This document shows positions 26,478-35,087 of a stretch of DNA of 56,377 nt, one piece after another. The notes beneath the pieces were generated by a model. That model worked only from the letters and a program-made list of their open reading frames with translations, searched no databases and had not been told where the DNA came from. Location of the stretch: assembly GCA_946481095.1 (NCBI GenBank), contig CAMLML010000024.1, forward strand, positions 1-56,377, written 5' to 3'. The position numbers and the translations under genes were made by a program. Every line of letters starts with the position of its first letter. Position 1 is the first letter of the stretch. This DNA is from an uncultured Cellvibrio sp. (GTDB taxonomy: Bacteria; Pseudomonadota; Gammaproteobacteria; Pseudomonadales; Cellvibrionaceae).

Positions 26478-27928
26478 GGTTTTGCTCCTGAAACCCTGAG
26501 TTCAGGATAGACTCCATAATGGAAACGAATCACTCTGCCCAACCATGGAACCCAATCAGGATTAACATCCAGTCCTGCCATACGTAAATCCAATCGCACG
26601 GTTGAGTTATCCAAATATAAATGCACATAAGCACCGTCCACTTCAACACGTGCATCAAGTAACATCCAATCCAACTGCCAGAGATTCATTCGCTGAAGTT
26701 TTTGTTTCAATTGTTCATAAATATCAGCGGCTATAAAATGAGGGTTACGGGATTGCTGATGAAATTCATCCGGGCTTAGCGCAGATATTTTTATCAATAA
26801 TTCCTGCATTGATGATTCAATAGAAAATGAAAACTCATCTGCTATTTTTTGAAAAAGTTGATAAAGAATAACCCAGGAATTTAATGGGTCTTCAAATTCT
26901 TTGCTTCCTCGCAAGGGGAAAGAGAAAGGAATTGTTTTCAATAAATTAATTAAAAACAATAATCCTGCTTGATGAATTAAAAACTCCGGGAGCTCTTCAC
27001 TCCCTCCTAACCTCCCCCTTGGCAAGGGGGAGGAACTGTTGTCCCCGCTTCTTGCATCGCCTTCCGATAAGGGAAGTATCTTATCCCCTTCCCTTACAAA
27101 GGGGCGGGTTAGAGTGGGGCTTGATTGACCTTGCTCACTCCTGCGCCCTGCTGCAATAGGATAAAAACTCTCACGATATAATTGAGTAACCTGATTTCGC
27201 CAGACACGAAAACCTTCAGCGTCACCTAATAAATGGGGCGAAAATCGCCATACACTCAAACAGCTGCCAATTGATAATACAAGGTCAATTTCTTTTTCAG
27301 AAATTTTTGACAAAAACACATCTTTAAAATAATTCTTTATCCATAGCTCAGCAGATTTAGGTAAACTCCATTTTATGGGATGCAAAATATCACCAAAAGG
27401 AGCAGGCTCCAGTAAAGCTAATGCTGGATTTAACCTTGCCAATTCATACTGCAACTTCTGCAAATCATTCAAATGTAAACCAAGAAATAAATTGGATAAA
27501 AATGTACCGGACTCCGATTTTATTTCTTGCAGATGATCCAATATAGAAGGAATTTCATGTAACTTATGTAGCAATATAGCGACAGGTTCAGCAGGTAACT
27601 GTTCCTGCTGCAACCAGGATTCAAGATACCAGGGCTTATTTCCGGATAAGAGTTCAACAATAAATTCGGCAGCCATCTGAGCATAATGATCAAATGCAAT
27701 TTGATCATTCTCATACGAATTACGAGCCGTCCATTGGTTGCTTTCCTGCACAATTTTGCCAGCCAATTCCCACCACTGACCTTTAACGCTTATTTTTTTA
27801 ATAAAAATGATTTTTTGTGAGTTTTCACCAATCCAGCTTTGATTATCCAATGAATGCATAAAGGCATTTTTTTGACTGAGATCGCCTGTTAAATGCATTC
27901 TATGAATCATCACGCCGGCCTGATTCAT
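26474..27928 (-). CDS. eCIS protein in the tape-measure (Afp14) position, with an in-frame repeat insertion
   Basis: This 484-aa protein directly precedes the ATPase gene, the place of Afp14 tape-measure proteins. It begins IHRMHLTGDLSQKNAF and keeps HQAGLLFLINLLKTIPFSF, which resembles the NAGLxLLxPFL pattern of the CIS tape-measure family. It ends with a beta segment (ARVEVDGAYVHLYLDNSTVR, then MAGLDVNPDWVPWLGRV). About residues 268-310 (from SSPTLTRPFVREG to PRGRLGGSE) are encoded by a palindromic repeat and look foreign to the protein. The family assignment is tentative, and 484 aa is short for a tape measure. The gene overlaps both neighbours (ATGA). Confidence 0.7.
   Translation of the reverse strand: MNQAGVMIHRMHLTGDLSQKNAFMHSLDNQSWIGENSQKIIFIKKISVKGQWWELAGKIVQESNQWTARNSYENDQIAFDHYAQMAAEFIVELLSGNKPWYLESWLQQEQLPAEPVAILLHKLHEIPSILDHLQEIKSESGTFLSNLFLGLHLNDLQKLQYELARLNPALALLEPAPFGDILHPIKWSLPKSAELWIKNYFKDVFLSKISEKEIDLVLSIGSCLSVWRFSPHLLGDAEGFRVWRNQVTQLYRESFYPIAAGRRSEQGQSSPTLTRPFVREGDKILPLSEGDARSGDNSSSPLPRGRLGGSEELPEFLIHQAGLLFLINLLKTIPFSFPLRGSKEFEDPLNSWVILYQLFQKIADEFSFSIESSMQELLIKISALSPDEFHQQSRNPHFIAADIYEQLKQKLQRMNLWQLDWMLLDARVEVDGAYVHLYLDNSTVRLDLRMAGLDVNPDWVPWLGRVIRFHYGVYPELRVSGAKP
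26999..27122. repeat. Composite palindromic repeat inside a coding region
   Basis: The left half has a perfect 10-bp hairpin, CCTCCCCCTT-GGC-AAGGGGGAGG (27011-27033), preceded by TCCCTCCTAA. The right half is a degenerate inverted copy: CTAACCCGCCCCTTTGTAAG when read on the minus strand, with a CCCTT-ACA-AAGGG hairpin at 27091-27103. Together they form an element of about 124 bp with long imperfect terminal inverted repeats, in MITE or bacterial-interspersed-element style. It is read through without a stop by the gene at 26474-27928. A second related copy is at 43626-43725. Boundaries are approximate. Confidence 0.75.
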
Positions 27929-29847
27929 ACAAAACTCCGACCTGTGGTTTTTATACCTATCACCGAAAATTGCGATGTCGATTCTATTTTTTCCTGATGC
28001 AATACCTGAGCAACGGATACCACAGTTCCATTTTCGTCGGCATCTTCCACTCGCAATTTGCCGATCAGTTGATTGTTTCCATTCACCAATTGTAAAAATG
28101 TTCCTATGGGTGCATGACGATTCAATTTTGCACGCAACAAATCACCTGCTCTGAATTGTCCAGGAATCACTTGCAAATAACCGTGGATCATTTCTTTTGG
28201 ATCATCGCCCACTGCAACCATCAACGCAGCCCGCAATAAATTCCGAACAGATGTGACACTGGCACTGCTGGCATTATCATTGAGTTGACGCCACCACCAA
28301 TTGACTAATTCAATCATGGATCTGACATTACCAATATCTTCCTGCTGTTCATCTTTCAAACCAGGCCATGAATAAGGATCACGTAAATCCAACTGATCAA
28401 ACTCAGCGCGGGTTGCCCACTCAAGACGAATACCGGGTTTGATATTGTGTAGTTTTGTTAACAATGCATGAATCGCCTGATCTAATTGATTGCGAAAAGC
28501 TTGTGCCTTACCACGCAACTGATGCGGTGTTCCTGTTAACAAATCTTCCAGGGATATAACGTTCACTGCGCGCTGATAAAAAGCTTGCAGTGAAGCCTCG
28601 TGTAAAAATTCAAACCTGGCGTAATCTTGTAATATCGCTTGATGAATCTGCAACATGGGTACAAATTTGGAAGAGGAAGCTTTGCGAGTTTTTTGACTGA
28701 GATAAGTCAATCGCAATTTACGCTGCTCCATCAATTTTATTATGGTATTACGCGATGGCAGATAATTCCAGGATCCATTAAAATTTTTCCAATTAGCAAT
28801 TGGAATATCAACAATAGTTTCAATGTAATCTTCAAGATCTTCCGGTAATTCGTCCTGACTGATCGCCGTTGCAGGTACCAAATCTTCAATGCGCCCGTAA
28901 CGCAGATCACGGTCAACCAAAGAAGTACGAGCATAAGGCGTTTCCATAACACGTACAAAATAAAGACCACTGTGATTAGTCAAAATTCTTTCACGCCGGG
29001 CATATTCCTGATTAACTCTTTGCCAATCTTCAGCCACCAAAGCCAACACCATTTGGTATTCGCCCTGAGCCTTGATCCTCTCTTGATTGAGATTGGCAAG
29101 ATTACGCTGCAACACGGGAATCTCTGCATCCAACTTTACCAACTGATTCTTTTTCCTGATCAGCGCATGTGACAGCTGGTTTTGTAAATTCATCAATTGA
29201 TTGTGTAATTGATCAATCTCACGAATTTCTTTTTTATAATTATTAGCCGTGGAAAACAATGCTGTTGAATAAACAGACGAAATATGATTGGAATCATCAT
29301 CCAGATTCTCCAGTTTAGTAATTTTTGAACGCTTCTCTATTTTTTTCTGGGTTCCTTCCATGACTTCAAATTCATAATCTATCGAAAATAGTAAAGCATT
29401 AGTTTTATTGTAGTTACGCCAACGTAACGGATCCAGTTGATCATCAAATATTCCCAATGCTTCATTTTTATTTTTTTCTTTTATTTCAGAAAAAAGATCA
29501 TCAACCTTATTGGCAATATTTCCTACACCGATCAATTGCTCTCTAAGATTCGAGATTGATTTAATGGCATCAAATAAAAATACCCGACTTGGATCAATAT
29601 GTCCCAGCACACCAAATTGTGGTGGTGTCACATTAACTGCAGGATTATTCGTAAATGTTTCACGATTGTTATACAAATTCTCCATGACTTCATCGGGTTT
29701 GTATAAGAATTCACTTCTAAATCCGGCAACCACATTGACTGCGCCCATGGTTGAAATACCATTATTGGTAGTAGTATTTGCCATTAACTGTTTATTTACA
29801 GCTTTGGTCGATGCCTCCATGATTTCCATCATATTCTTAGTTGCCAT
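27925..29847 (-). CDS. eCIS-operon protein of unknown function with coiled coil
   Basis: This 640-aa protein is not assigned to a family. The start is ATG at 29847 (MATKNMMEIMEASTK), two bases past the previous stop, with GGAGG upstream. Residues about 205-280 form a long coiled coil (LHNQLMNLQNQLSHALIRKK and following). The C-terminal 100 residues look like a small beta domain (PIGTFLQLVNGNNQLIGKLR). There is no signal peptide or membrane segment. It lies between the third YxxGR-type protein and the tape-measure candidate, so a baseplate, fibre or length-control role is plausible but unproven. Confidence 0.75.
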   Translation of the reverse strand: MATKNMMEIMEASTKAVNKQLMANTTTNNGISTMGAVNVVAGFRSEFLYKPDEVMENLYNNRETFTNNPAVNVTPPQFGVLGHIDPSRVFLFDAIKSISNLREQLIGVGNIANKVDDLFSEIKEKNKNEALGIFDDQLDPLRWRNYNKTNALLFSIDYEFEVMEGTQKKIEKRSKITKLENLDDDSNHISSVYSTALFSTANNYKKEIREIDQLHNQLMNLQNQLSHALIRKKNQLVKLDAEIPVLQRNLANLNQERIKAQGEYQMVLALVAEDWQRVNQEYARRERILTNHSGLYFVRVMETPYARTSLVDRDLRYGRIEDLVPATAISQDELPEDLEDYIETIVDIPIANWKNFNGSWNYLPSRNTIIKLMEQRKLRLTYLSQKTRKASSSKFVPMLQIHQAILQDYARFEFLHEASLQAFYQRAVNVISLEDLLTGTPHQLRGKAQAFRNQLDQAIHALLTKLHNIKPGIRLEWATRAEFDQLDLRDPYSWPGLKDEQQEDIGNVRSMIELVNWWWRQLNDNASSASVTSVRNLLRAALMVAVGDDPKEMIHGYLQVIPGQFRAGDLLRAKLNRHAPIGTFLQLVNGNNQLIGKLRVEDADENGTVVSVAQVLHQEKIESTSQFSVIGIKTTGRSFV

Positions 29848-29848
29848 A

Positions 29849-31576
29849 TCAACCTCCACCGGGAGTGGTTACGATTTTATTCATCAATGTCAGTTTGTCT
29901 GACCAACGCATTAGTTTGAGACCTGTACCATCACCCGGTATACCGCCAGCAATACTTGAAAAACCGACAGTCATAGAATCCAGTTGTTGCCGTTGCAAAC
30001 TCAAATAATCACGAACTTCATCTATGAGTTGATTGGTTTTTAATAAAAGATCCTCCAGTATTTCTATATCATCCCTGGTATCAATTCGTTCATGCACTTT
30101 TCCAGCGACATCCACTCTGTCTTCAATAGGGTCATTATCCTTAACAGCTGCAAGAATTTTCGTAATTAAACTATATGGCCTATCTGTTTTACCATTTGCC
30201 AACATTCTCAGACTTTCATGAACTCGTAGCGGTTTATTGGTATCAACCTCTGGAATCCGCAGTAATTTTTTATGATCAGCTGATGTATTTGAAAACGCAA
30301 CTTTAGTTACGTTGGTTAAATAAATAGATGAGAAATTTTCAATTGTTTTTTTCTTGTCTTGATCATTACCAAGATTAATACTATTTTCCAACCCACCATA
30401 CAGATCGTAATATGCTTTTTCCCATTTTTTATAAGCTTCCGCTGCTTCTTTTTGCTTGCTAACCAAATAGTTTTTTATTAGTTCCATATCAATCTCTGGC
30501 AAATCCATTAACTTTGGATGGTAATCATTTTGATTAACTGCAATCAAAATTCTTAATCTGTCACATGCACCTGAAGATAAATCAACAACACCACGACTCA
30601 ATTCATTTTGTAATATTCCCTGTACTGAATTTTCAGGGATAGGTAACATCTCGATCTGCAATCCATCAGCTTTGAATTTTAATTCCGGGCGCGACCACAA
30701 AACGGGATTTGTTGCCTGCCTACCTGCCAAATGACCAATCAGTTCTGCAGGAAATTTTCCCGCAGCAGGCAAATAATTTATATCCAACAATTGATTTAAA
30801 TTGTGAGCCGTATTGATTTCAGCAGCATCACCATCCAAACGAAACCGTGATTTCGAATTGAGAATGCTATGCCAATAATCCATAAGCGTGAAATGAACCG
30901 GGTTTTCACGAGCAAGAAACCGTCCGGCAATTGTGTCCATCCACTCAGGCTTATTGTCTTTTATTTTGACCAATGCCAATTTTATTTCATCAGGATAATC
31001 ACCAAAGGATTCCATCTCGATTATTTGCTGCAGTATGGTGACAGCAATTCGTTGGCGACTTGCATTAATCTGATCTTCAGGAAACCACACTGGCTGCAAT
31101 GTCACTTGCGCCAGAGTTTCCAATCGGGTATCTCGTAATGGGTTTAATTCTGTGCGGGTGTGGGGATCTTGCTTTTGTGCCTCTTCAAATATCAGGATAG
31201 TGCGACGCAAGCTAAGAAAATAAATACCGTCATCAATTTTTTGCAATAAGGATTGTTCAGCTAAATATTGTTCATACAAATCTTGCCAGTAAAAACGAAT
31301 CGGCAAACGATTGGTAATCGCCTTTCCGGAAAAACTGATTCCGATTCCTGGATTAATTTGTATAGCTTCTTTGCTTATGTTTTCGGGCAACACCAAATCA
31401 AGCCCCTGAACAATACCTGGCGTTCGTCCAACCAATAAATCTTCGCATCGCTCATCAACATAAACTTGCATCAAATCAAATTCCTGTTCCGATAAAGTTC
31501 GGCCAGGAATGTAATTAAGACGATTGGTATTGTTATCGGCAATTACGGGTGAAATGGTGATGTATGATTTACTCAT
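29849..31576 (-). CDS. eCIS baseplate/fibre-associated protein, third YxxGR-type paralogue
   Basis: This protein is 575 aa from ATG at 31576 (MSKSYITISPVIADNN), with AGGGG upstream. Its N-terminus repeats the pattern of the two genes before it: LNYIPGRTLSEQEFDLMQVY, then TPGIVQGLDLVL, then INPGIGISFSGKAI. This suggests a shared fold that inserts into the same structure. The remaining 450 residues have no recognised domain but are largely helical with a coiled region near the C-terminus (EILEDLLLKTNQLIDEVRDY). I infer a structural role on the baseplate. A fibre or cargo-linked role cannot be excluded. Confidence 0.75.
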   Translation of the reverse strand: MSKSYITISPVIADNNTNRLNYIPGRTLSEQEFDLMQVYVDERCEDLLVGRTPGIVQGLDLVLPENISKEAIQINPGIGISFSGKAITNRLPIRFYWQDLYEQYLAEQSLLQKIDDGIYFLSLRRTILIFEEAQKQDPHTRTELNPLRDTRLETLAQVTLQPVWFPEDQINASRQRIAVTILQQIIEMESFGDYPDEIKLALVKIKDNKPEWMDTIAGRFLARENPVHFTLMDYWHSILNSKSRFRLDGDAAEINTAHNLNQLLDINYLPAAGKFPAELIGHLAGRQATNPVLWSRPELKFKADGLQIEMLPIPENSVQGILQNELSRGVVDLSSGACDRLRILIAVNQNDYHPKLMDLPEIDMELIKNYLVSKQKEAAEAYKKWEKAYYDLYGGLENSINLGNDQDKKKTIENFSSIYLTNVTKVAFSNTSADHKKLLRIPEVDTNKPLRVHESLRMLANGKTDRPYSLITKILAAVKDNDPIEDRVDVAGKVHERIDTRDDIEILEDLLLKTNQLIDEVRDYLSLQRQQLDSMTVGFSSIAGGIPGDGTGLKLMRWSDKLTLMNKIVTTPGGG

Positions 31577-31590
31577 AATGATGCCCCTGC

Positions 31591-34155
31591 TCAAAGCTGC
31601 AAATCAATTTCAGCCCATTCATTGCGCAGGGCGACGGAAATTTTGAAACGATTATTGGTAGAGGCAACACCCAATCCCAAGGGAAGATTTTTTTCCACAA
31701 GCTTCAGAACAAATTCAAGAAACTCAGGTAATTTTTCACTTTCAATAATTCCGGGTAAGGTTGCCCATAAAAGCGGTTGATAATCTTCGCCGACAACTGC
31801 TTTCAACTGACTTAATGGTTTTAATAAACCCGAATCAGCTGACACCGCATTTTTGATTGCAGCGCGATGCTCATCGGCAATATCCAGGCTAGCTGGTAGC
31901 AGCTGGGTTATTTTCAACACTTTTATCTGGTTTATTGCAGCAGGCGAGAAGCGCAAAATCCGTGATTTTTCAGACATTTTTTGCCAGGCTTCACGTAACT
32001 CATCCGGAAGTTCCAATTCTTTTACCAGAACCAACATGGATTCCAGATAACCACTGTCCCGATTTTTTATAAGGATTTCTATCGCTTTATCCTGCATTTT
32101 ATTATTGAAAATAAAATTCAGACTTAACCAGTTAAGATCATCAAATTGCGGATGCATCAACGACAAGAGTTGTATTAATTGTGGCTGCCAATCAGGATTT
32201 TGCTCAACTTCTTTGATAACCATTTGTTGGCTATCCAATGCCTTATCGTCACTGGTACCGCGCAATTTGGATAAAACCGACAGTTTTTCCAGCCTGATTT
32301 CCTGTGAATTCCATAAACCGGAAATAAATTCCTGCAAACCCACCAGCTGATTTTGCAGTGAAGTTAATTGCTGTTTCAATTGTTCAGCATCCGTATCCGG
32401 CACTGCACCGCCAGACTCCAGCTCTTTTATTTTTTTCTTTAATTCATCCACTTCTGTTTTCAATGCTTTCTGCACATCCAGCAACTTCTTGTTTTCAGTA
32501 ATCGCTGCTGCCAATTCCTCTTTGGCTTTTTTCAATTCATCGCCTTTTAATAGATTCAGCTCCGTTGTTAACTGAATAATATCTTCCTGCAGATTTTTCG
32601 ATTTTTTATCCAATTCTTCATTAAGCTTTTCAAAGGCACCAACAGTTGCTTCAACTGTTTCACTGGCTTTTTGCACCAGTTCTTTTTCTTCTTCAAGATG
32701 ACTGTTATTACCCTTCTTCAAATCGTCTATTTGAGCCAAGAGCTCTTTAATTTTTTCATTAAATTCATTTTCTTTTTTTCTGCTTTTTAATTCTGAATCG
32801 CGCAAGCGTCTTGTAAAAATGTTGATATCAAAGCTAGCCGTCGTACTCAAAACCGGCAAACTCTCATAATCACCCGAAGCCAGCACTACAGCACTCACCT
32901 GGGTTTCAGCTGCTCTGACAGGTCTGCGCAAATAGATAATTTTTTGTGCTGAATCCCAGACTTTTTGCCAGATATTCACTTCATCCTGTGGCTTTTGTTG
33001 TTTATAGGGACTCAATAGAGTTTCATCCAGATGCGGCAGAAGTGCATCGCCCCTGTGCTCCAATCTTCTGGCAATTACTGAAAAATTCAGATCATCCAAT
33101 ACAACTGCAATCAAAATATCGACATCTTTATCTGTTTGCAGATCAATGGGTTCCAATTCCAAACTTTGCTGAATCAAAGATGGCAAATCATCTGCACGTA
33201 CTGGCGAAATACTGACTTCAAATTGTTCCGGAAAATAATGTTGGTAGGCGTTGATGGGATCAATTGCTAACTTGGGTAATGAACCCACAGGCGGTAACAC
33301 AAAAAAATAACGCGATGCCAAAAACTTATCCTGATTCGCTGTGGAATTGCGCAACGATAAAATATCAGCAAATAATTCTTCATAGTGCGCATATAAATCC
33401 TGTTGCACATAATTCAATGCTTGCACACTGCGGAAAGGACGACGCAATAACCCTTTGTCAAACCATTGCGCTATGCCGTATTCAACTCCCAATACCCCCA
33501 GCGCAACGGCATCTTCACCTATAACCTGAGGCTGACCCACAGTGCCTAACAATAATTGTCGAACCAGTAATGCGCGAATGTAAACCGAAACTTCTTGTGC
33601 AGAAACTCTCTGGATTTTTTCCAGTGGTAAATTGATTGGTAATTTAACCAGTGCAAATTGCACACCCTCGGCGTAAGCATTGAAATGTAAACCCCGTTCG
33701 GCTTCCAGATCGCGTGGGTAAATTTCTGCAGAACCTGTACCTTTTTCTGCATAACGAACCACAACAACATATAAACCCGGTTCAAGTGAACGAAACCCCG
33801 GGTTCATTCCATGAATCAGAGCAGCGTCGGTTAAATTCAATTCCAATTTTTTCGATTCCAATTCCAACACCCGACCCGATGGGGTAACAGCTAGACCACC
33901 CGATATTTCAAGATGACGATTGGCTTTAAGCGTGACATCAAATCCACGCACAATTCCCTGTCCCAATGCTCGCCCGACCTCACGCAAACGTTCATCCAAA
34001 TAAAATTGATCGCGTGTTAAATCAGATGCACGTAACAAACGTCCATCGTAATAATGCGTACGCGATAATTTGGGATCAAGACTGGAAACACTGCTGATAG
34101 TTTTCTGCGTGTCGTATGTTGCCATTGGGCTAAAAGGATTTTCCGATAAACTCAT
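31591..34155 (-). CDS. eCIS baseplate/fibre-associated protein, second YxxGR-type paralogue with coiled coil
   Basis: This 854-aa protein has the N-terminal module THYYDGRLLRASDLTRDQFY, then LGQGIVRGFDV and ISGGLAVTPSGRVLEL (residues 30-110). Residues about 455-600 are a strongly charged coiled coil (KENEFNEKIKELLAQIDDLK onward). The C-terminal 230 residues are helical. Length and long coil suit a rod or fibre attached to the particle. The gene overlaps the preceding gene (ATGA). The family is common in eCIS operons, but its exact function is not known to me. Confidence 0.78.
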   Translation of the reverse strand: MSLSENPFSPMATYDTQKTISSVSSLDPKLSRTHYYDGRLLRASDLTRDQFYLDERLREVGRALGQGIVRGFDVTLKANRHLEISGGLAVTPSGRVLELESKKLELNLTDAALIHGMNPGFRSLEPGLYVVVVRYAEKGTGSAEIYPRDLEAERGLHFNAYAEGVQFALVKLPINLPLEKIQRVSAQEVSVYIRALLVRQLLLGTVGQPQVIGEDAVALGVLGVEYGIAQWFDKGLLRRPFRSVQALNYVQQDLYAHYEELFADILSLRNSTANQDKFLASRYFFVLPPVGSLPKLAIDPINAYQHYFPEQFEVSISPVRADDLPSLIQQSLELEPIDLQTDKDVDILIAVVLDDLNFSVIARRLEHRGDALLPHLDETLLSPYKQQKPQDEVNIWQKVWDSAQKIIYLRRPVRAAETQVSAVVLASGDYESLPVLSTTASFDINIFTRRLRDSELKSRKKENEFNEKIKELLAQIDDLKKGNNSHLEEEKELVQKASETVEATVGAFEKLNEELDKKSKNLQEDIIQLTTELNLLKGDELKKAKEELAAAITENKKLLDVQKALKTEVDELKKKIKELESGGAVPDTDAEQLKQQLTSLQNQLVGLQEFISGLWNSQEIRLEKLSVLSKLRGTSDDKALDSQQMVIKEVEQNPDWQPQLIQLLSLMHPQFDDLNWLSLNFIFNNKMQDKAIEILIKNRDSGYLESMLVLVKELELPDELREAWQKMSEKSRILRFSPAAINQIKVLKITQLLPASLDIADEHRAAIKNAVSADSGLLKPLSQLKAVVGEDYQPLLWATLPGIIESEKLPEFLEFVLKLVEKNLPLGLGVASTNNRFKISVALRNEWAEIDLQL

Positions 34156-35087
34156 GATGGCATCTCCTCCTGGGCAAGCCAGGCCAATTGATCGGGAGTA
34201 GTAATGAAAGGACGAATCAAATTATTGAGCGTTATTTTTTCAGGATTGAGCATCAATTGAATGGATTCCGTGCCATCACCGGCAGTTACCACTTCAGCAG
34301 GAATTTCTATGCTGGCCAATAGCACTCTGGCTAACTCGTCGTAAGCACCTTTTAATTCCAACGCGCCAACTTCATTGGTTAATCCATACAACAATTGTGA
34401 TTGCAGTACTTTTAATTGTCGCTTCTTGCCGGTTTGTGCTTCGACATATTTTTTTTCATCTTCAGTTAAAAAACCCAATTCGTCATCTTCATCAACTGGC
34501 TTCATTTTTAAACCGGCACGATAAAACGAATCCGGCAGTTGGTCAGGTGCACCGGCAATAATCTCTAATAAAATTCCATCGCGTGCGCGACTGGGTTGAA
34601 CCGCATCAATACCCGCATTCACTTTACGTGTCATTACCGGTTGCAATCCTGATGAAGCGGCTTGATAACGAGCTGTAATACAAAGCTGAACCGATTTTTT
34701 TCCATCGACTTCATGCAAACCGGAATTGAGAAAACTATTGTTTTGCAACTGCAACCAATCACGTAAATTGACACAATAAGGTTCGTAACTCAGCAGCTCA
34801 CGCCCCAAACCATCTATAGCGATACCCGGTGTAACCACCAGACGAATACTTTGATTATTTTCATCGCTAAACACATTGGGCGGAATCATTTTTACCAAAA
34901 GCCCGAGTAATGTTCCGGCACCCTGAAACCAATATTGCAAACGATTCACACGTTGGCGGTGATAGGACTGCTCTGCACGGGTCGCTTCAAGCCCCAACAA
35001 CATACCGGCTTCATAATTCACGCGTTCCAGAGGTTTATGCATTTCCAAATCTATTTCCGGATTTTCAGCAAGTTTCGCGTTACTCAT
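34152..35087 (-). CDS. eCIS baseplate-associated protein, first YxxGR-type paralogue
   Basis: This 311-aa protein has the same N-terminal layout as the next two genes in a shorter, variant form: ERVNYEAGMLLGLEATRAEQ, then SYHRQRVNRLQYWFQGAG, then VTPGIAIDGLGRELL. The rest includes a beta-rich portion (SVQLCITARYQ) and helices. The ATG overlaps the preceding stop and has AGGAGG upstream. It is the smallest member of the trio and may be the core baseplate version. That is inference. Confidence 0.75.
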   Translation of the reverse strand: MSNAKLAENPEIDLEMHKPLERVNYEAGMLLGLEATRAEQSYHRQRVNRLQYWFQGAGTLLGLLVKMIPPNVFSDENNQSIRLVVTPGIAIDGLGRELLSYEPYCVNLRDWLQLQNNSFLNSGLHEVDGKKSVQLCITARYQAASSGLQPVMTRKVNAGIDAVQPSRARDGILLEIIAGAPDQLPDSFYRAGLKMKPVDEDDELGFLTEDEKKYVEAQTGKKRQLKVLQSQLLYGLTNEVGALELKGAYDELARVLLASIEIPAEVVTAGDGTESIQLMLNPEKITLNNLIRPFITTPDQLAWLAQEEMPS

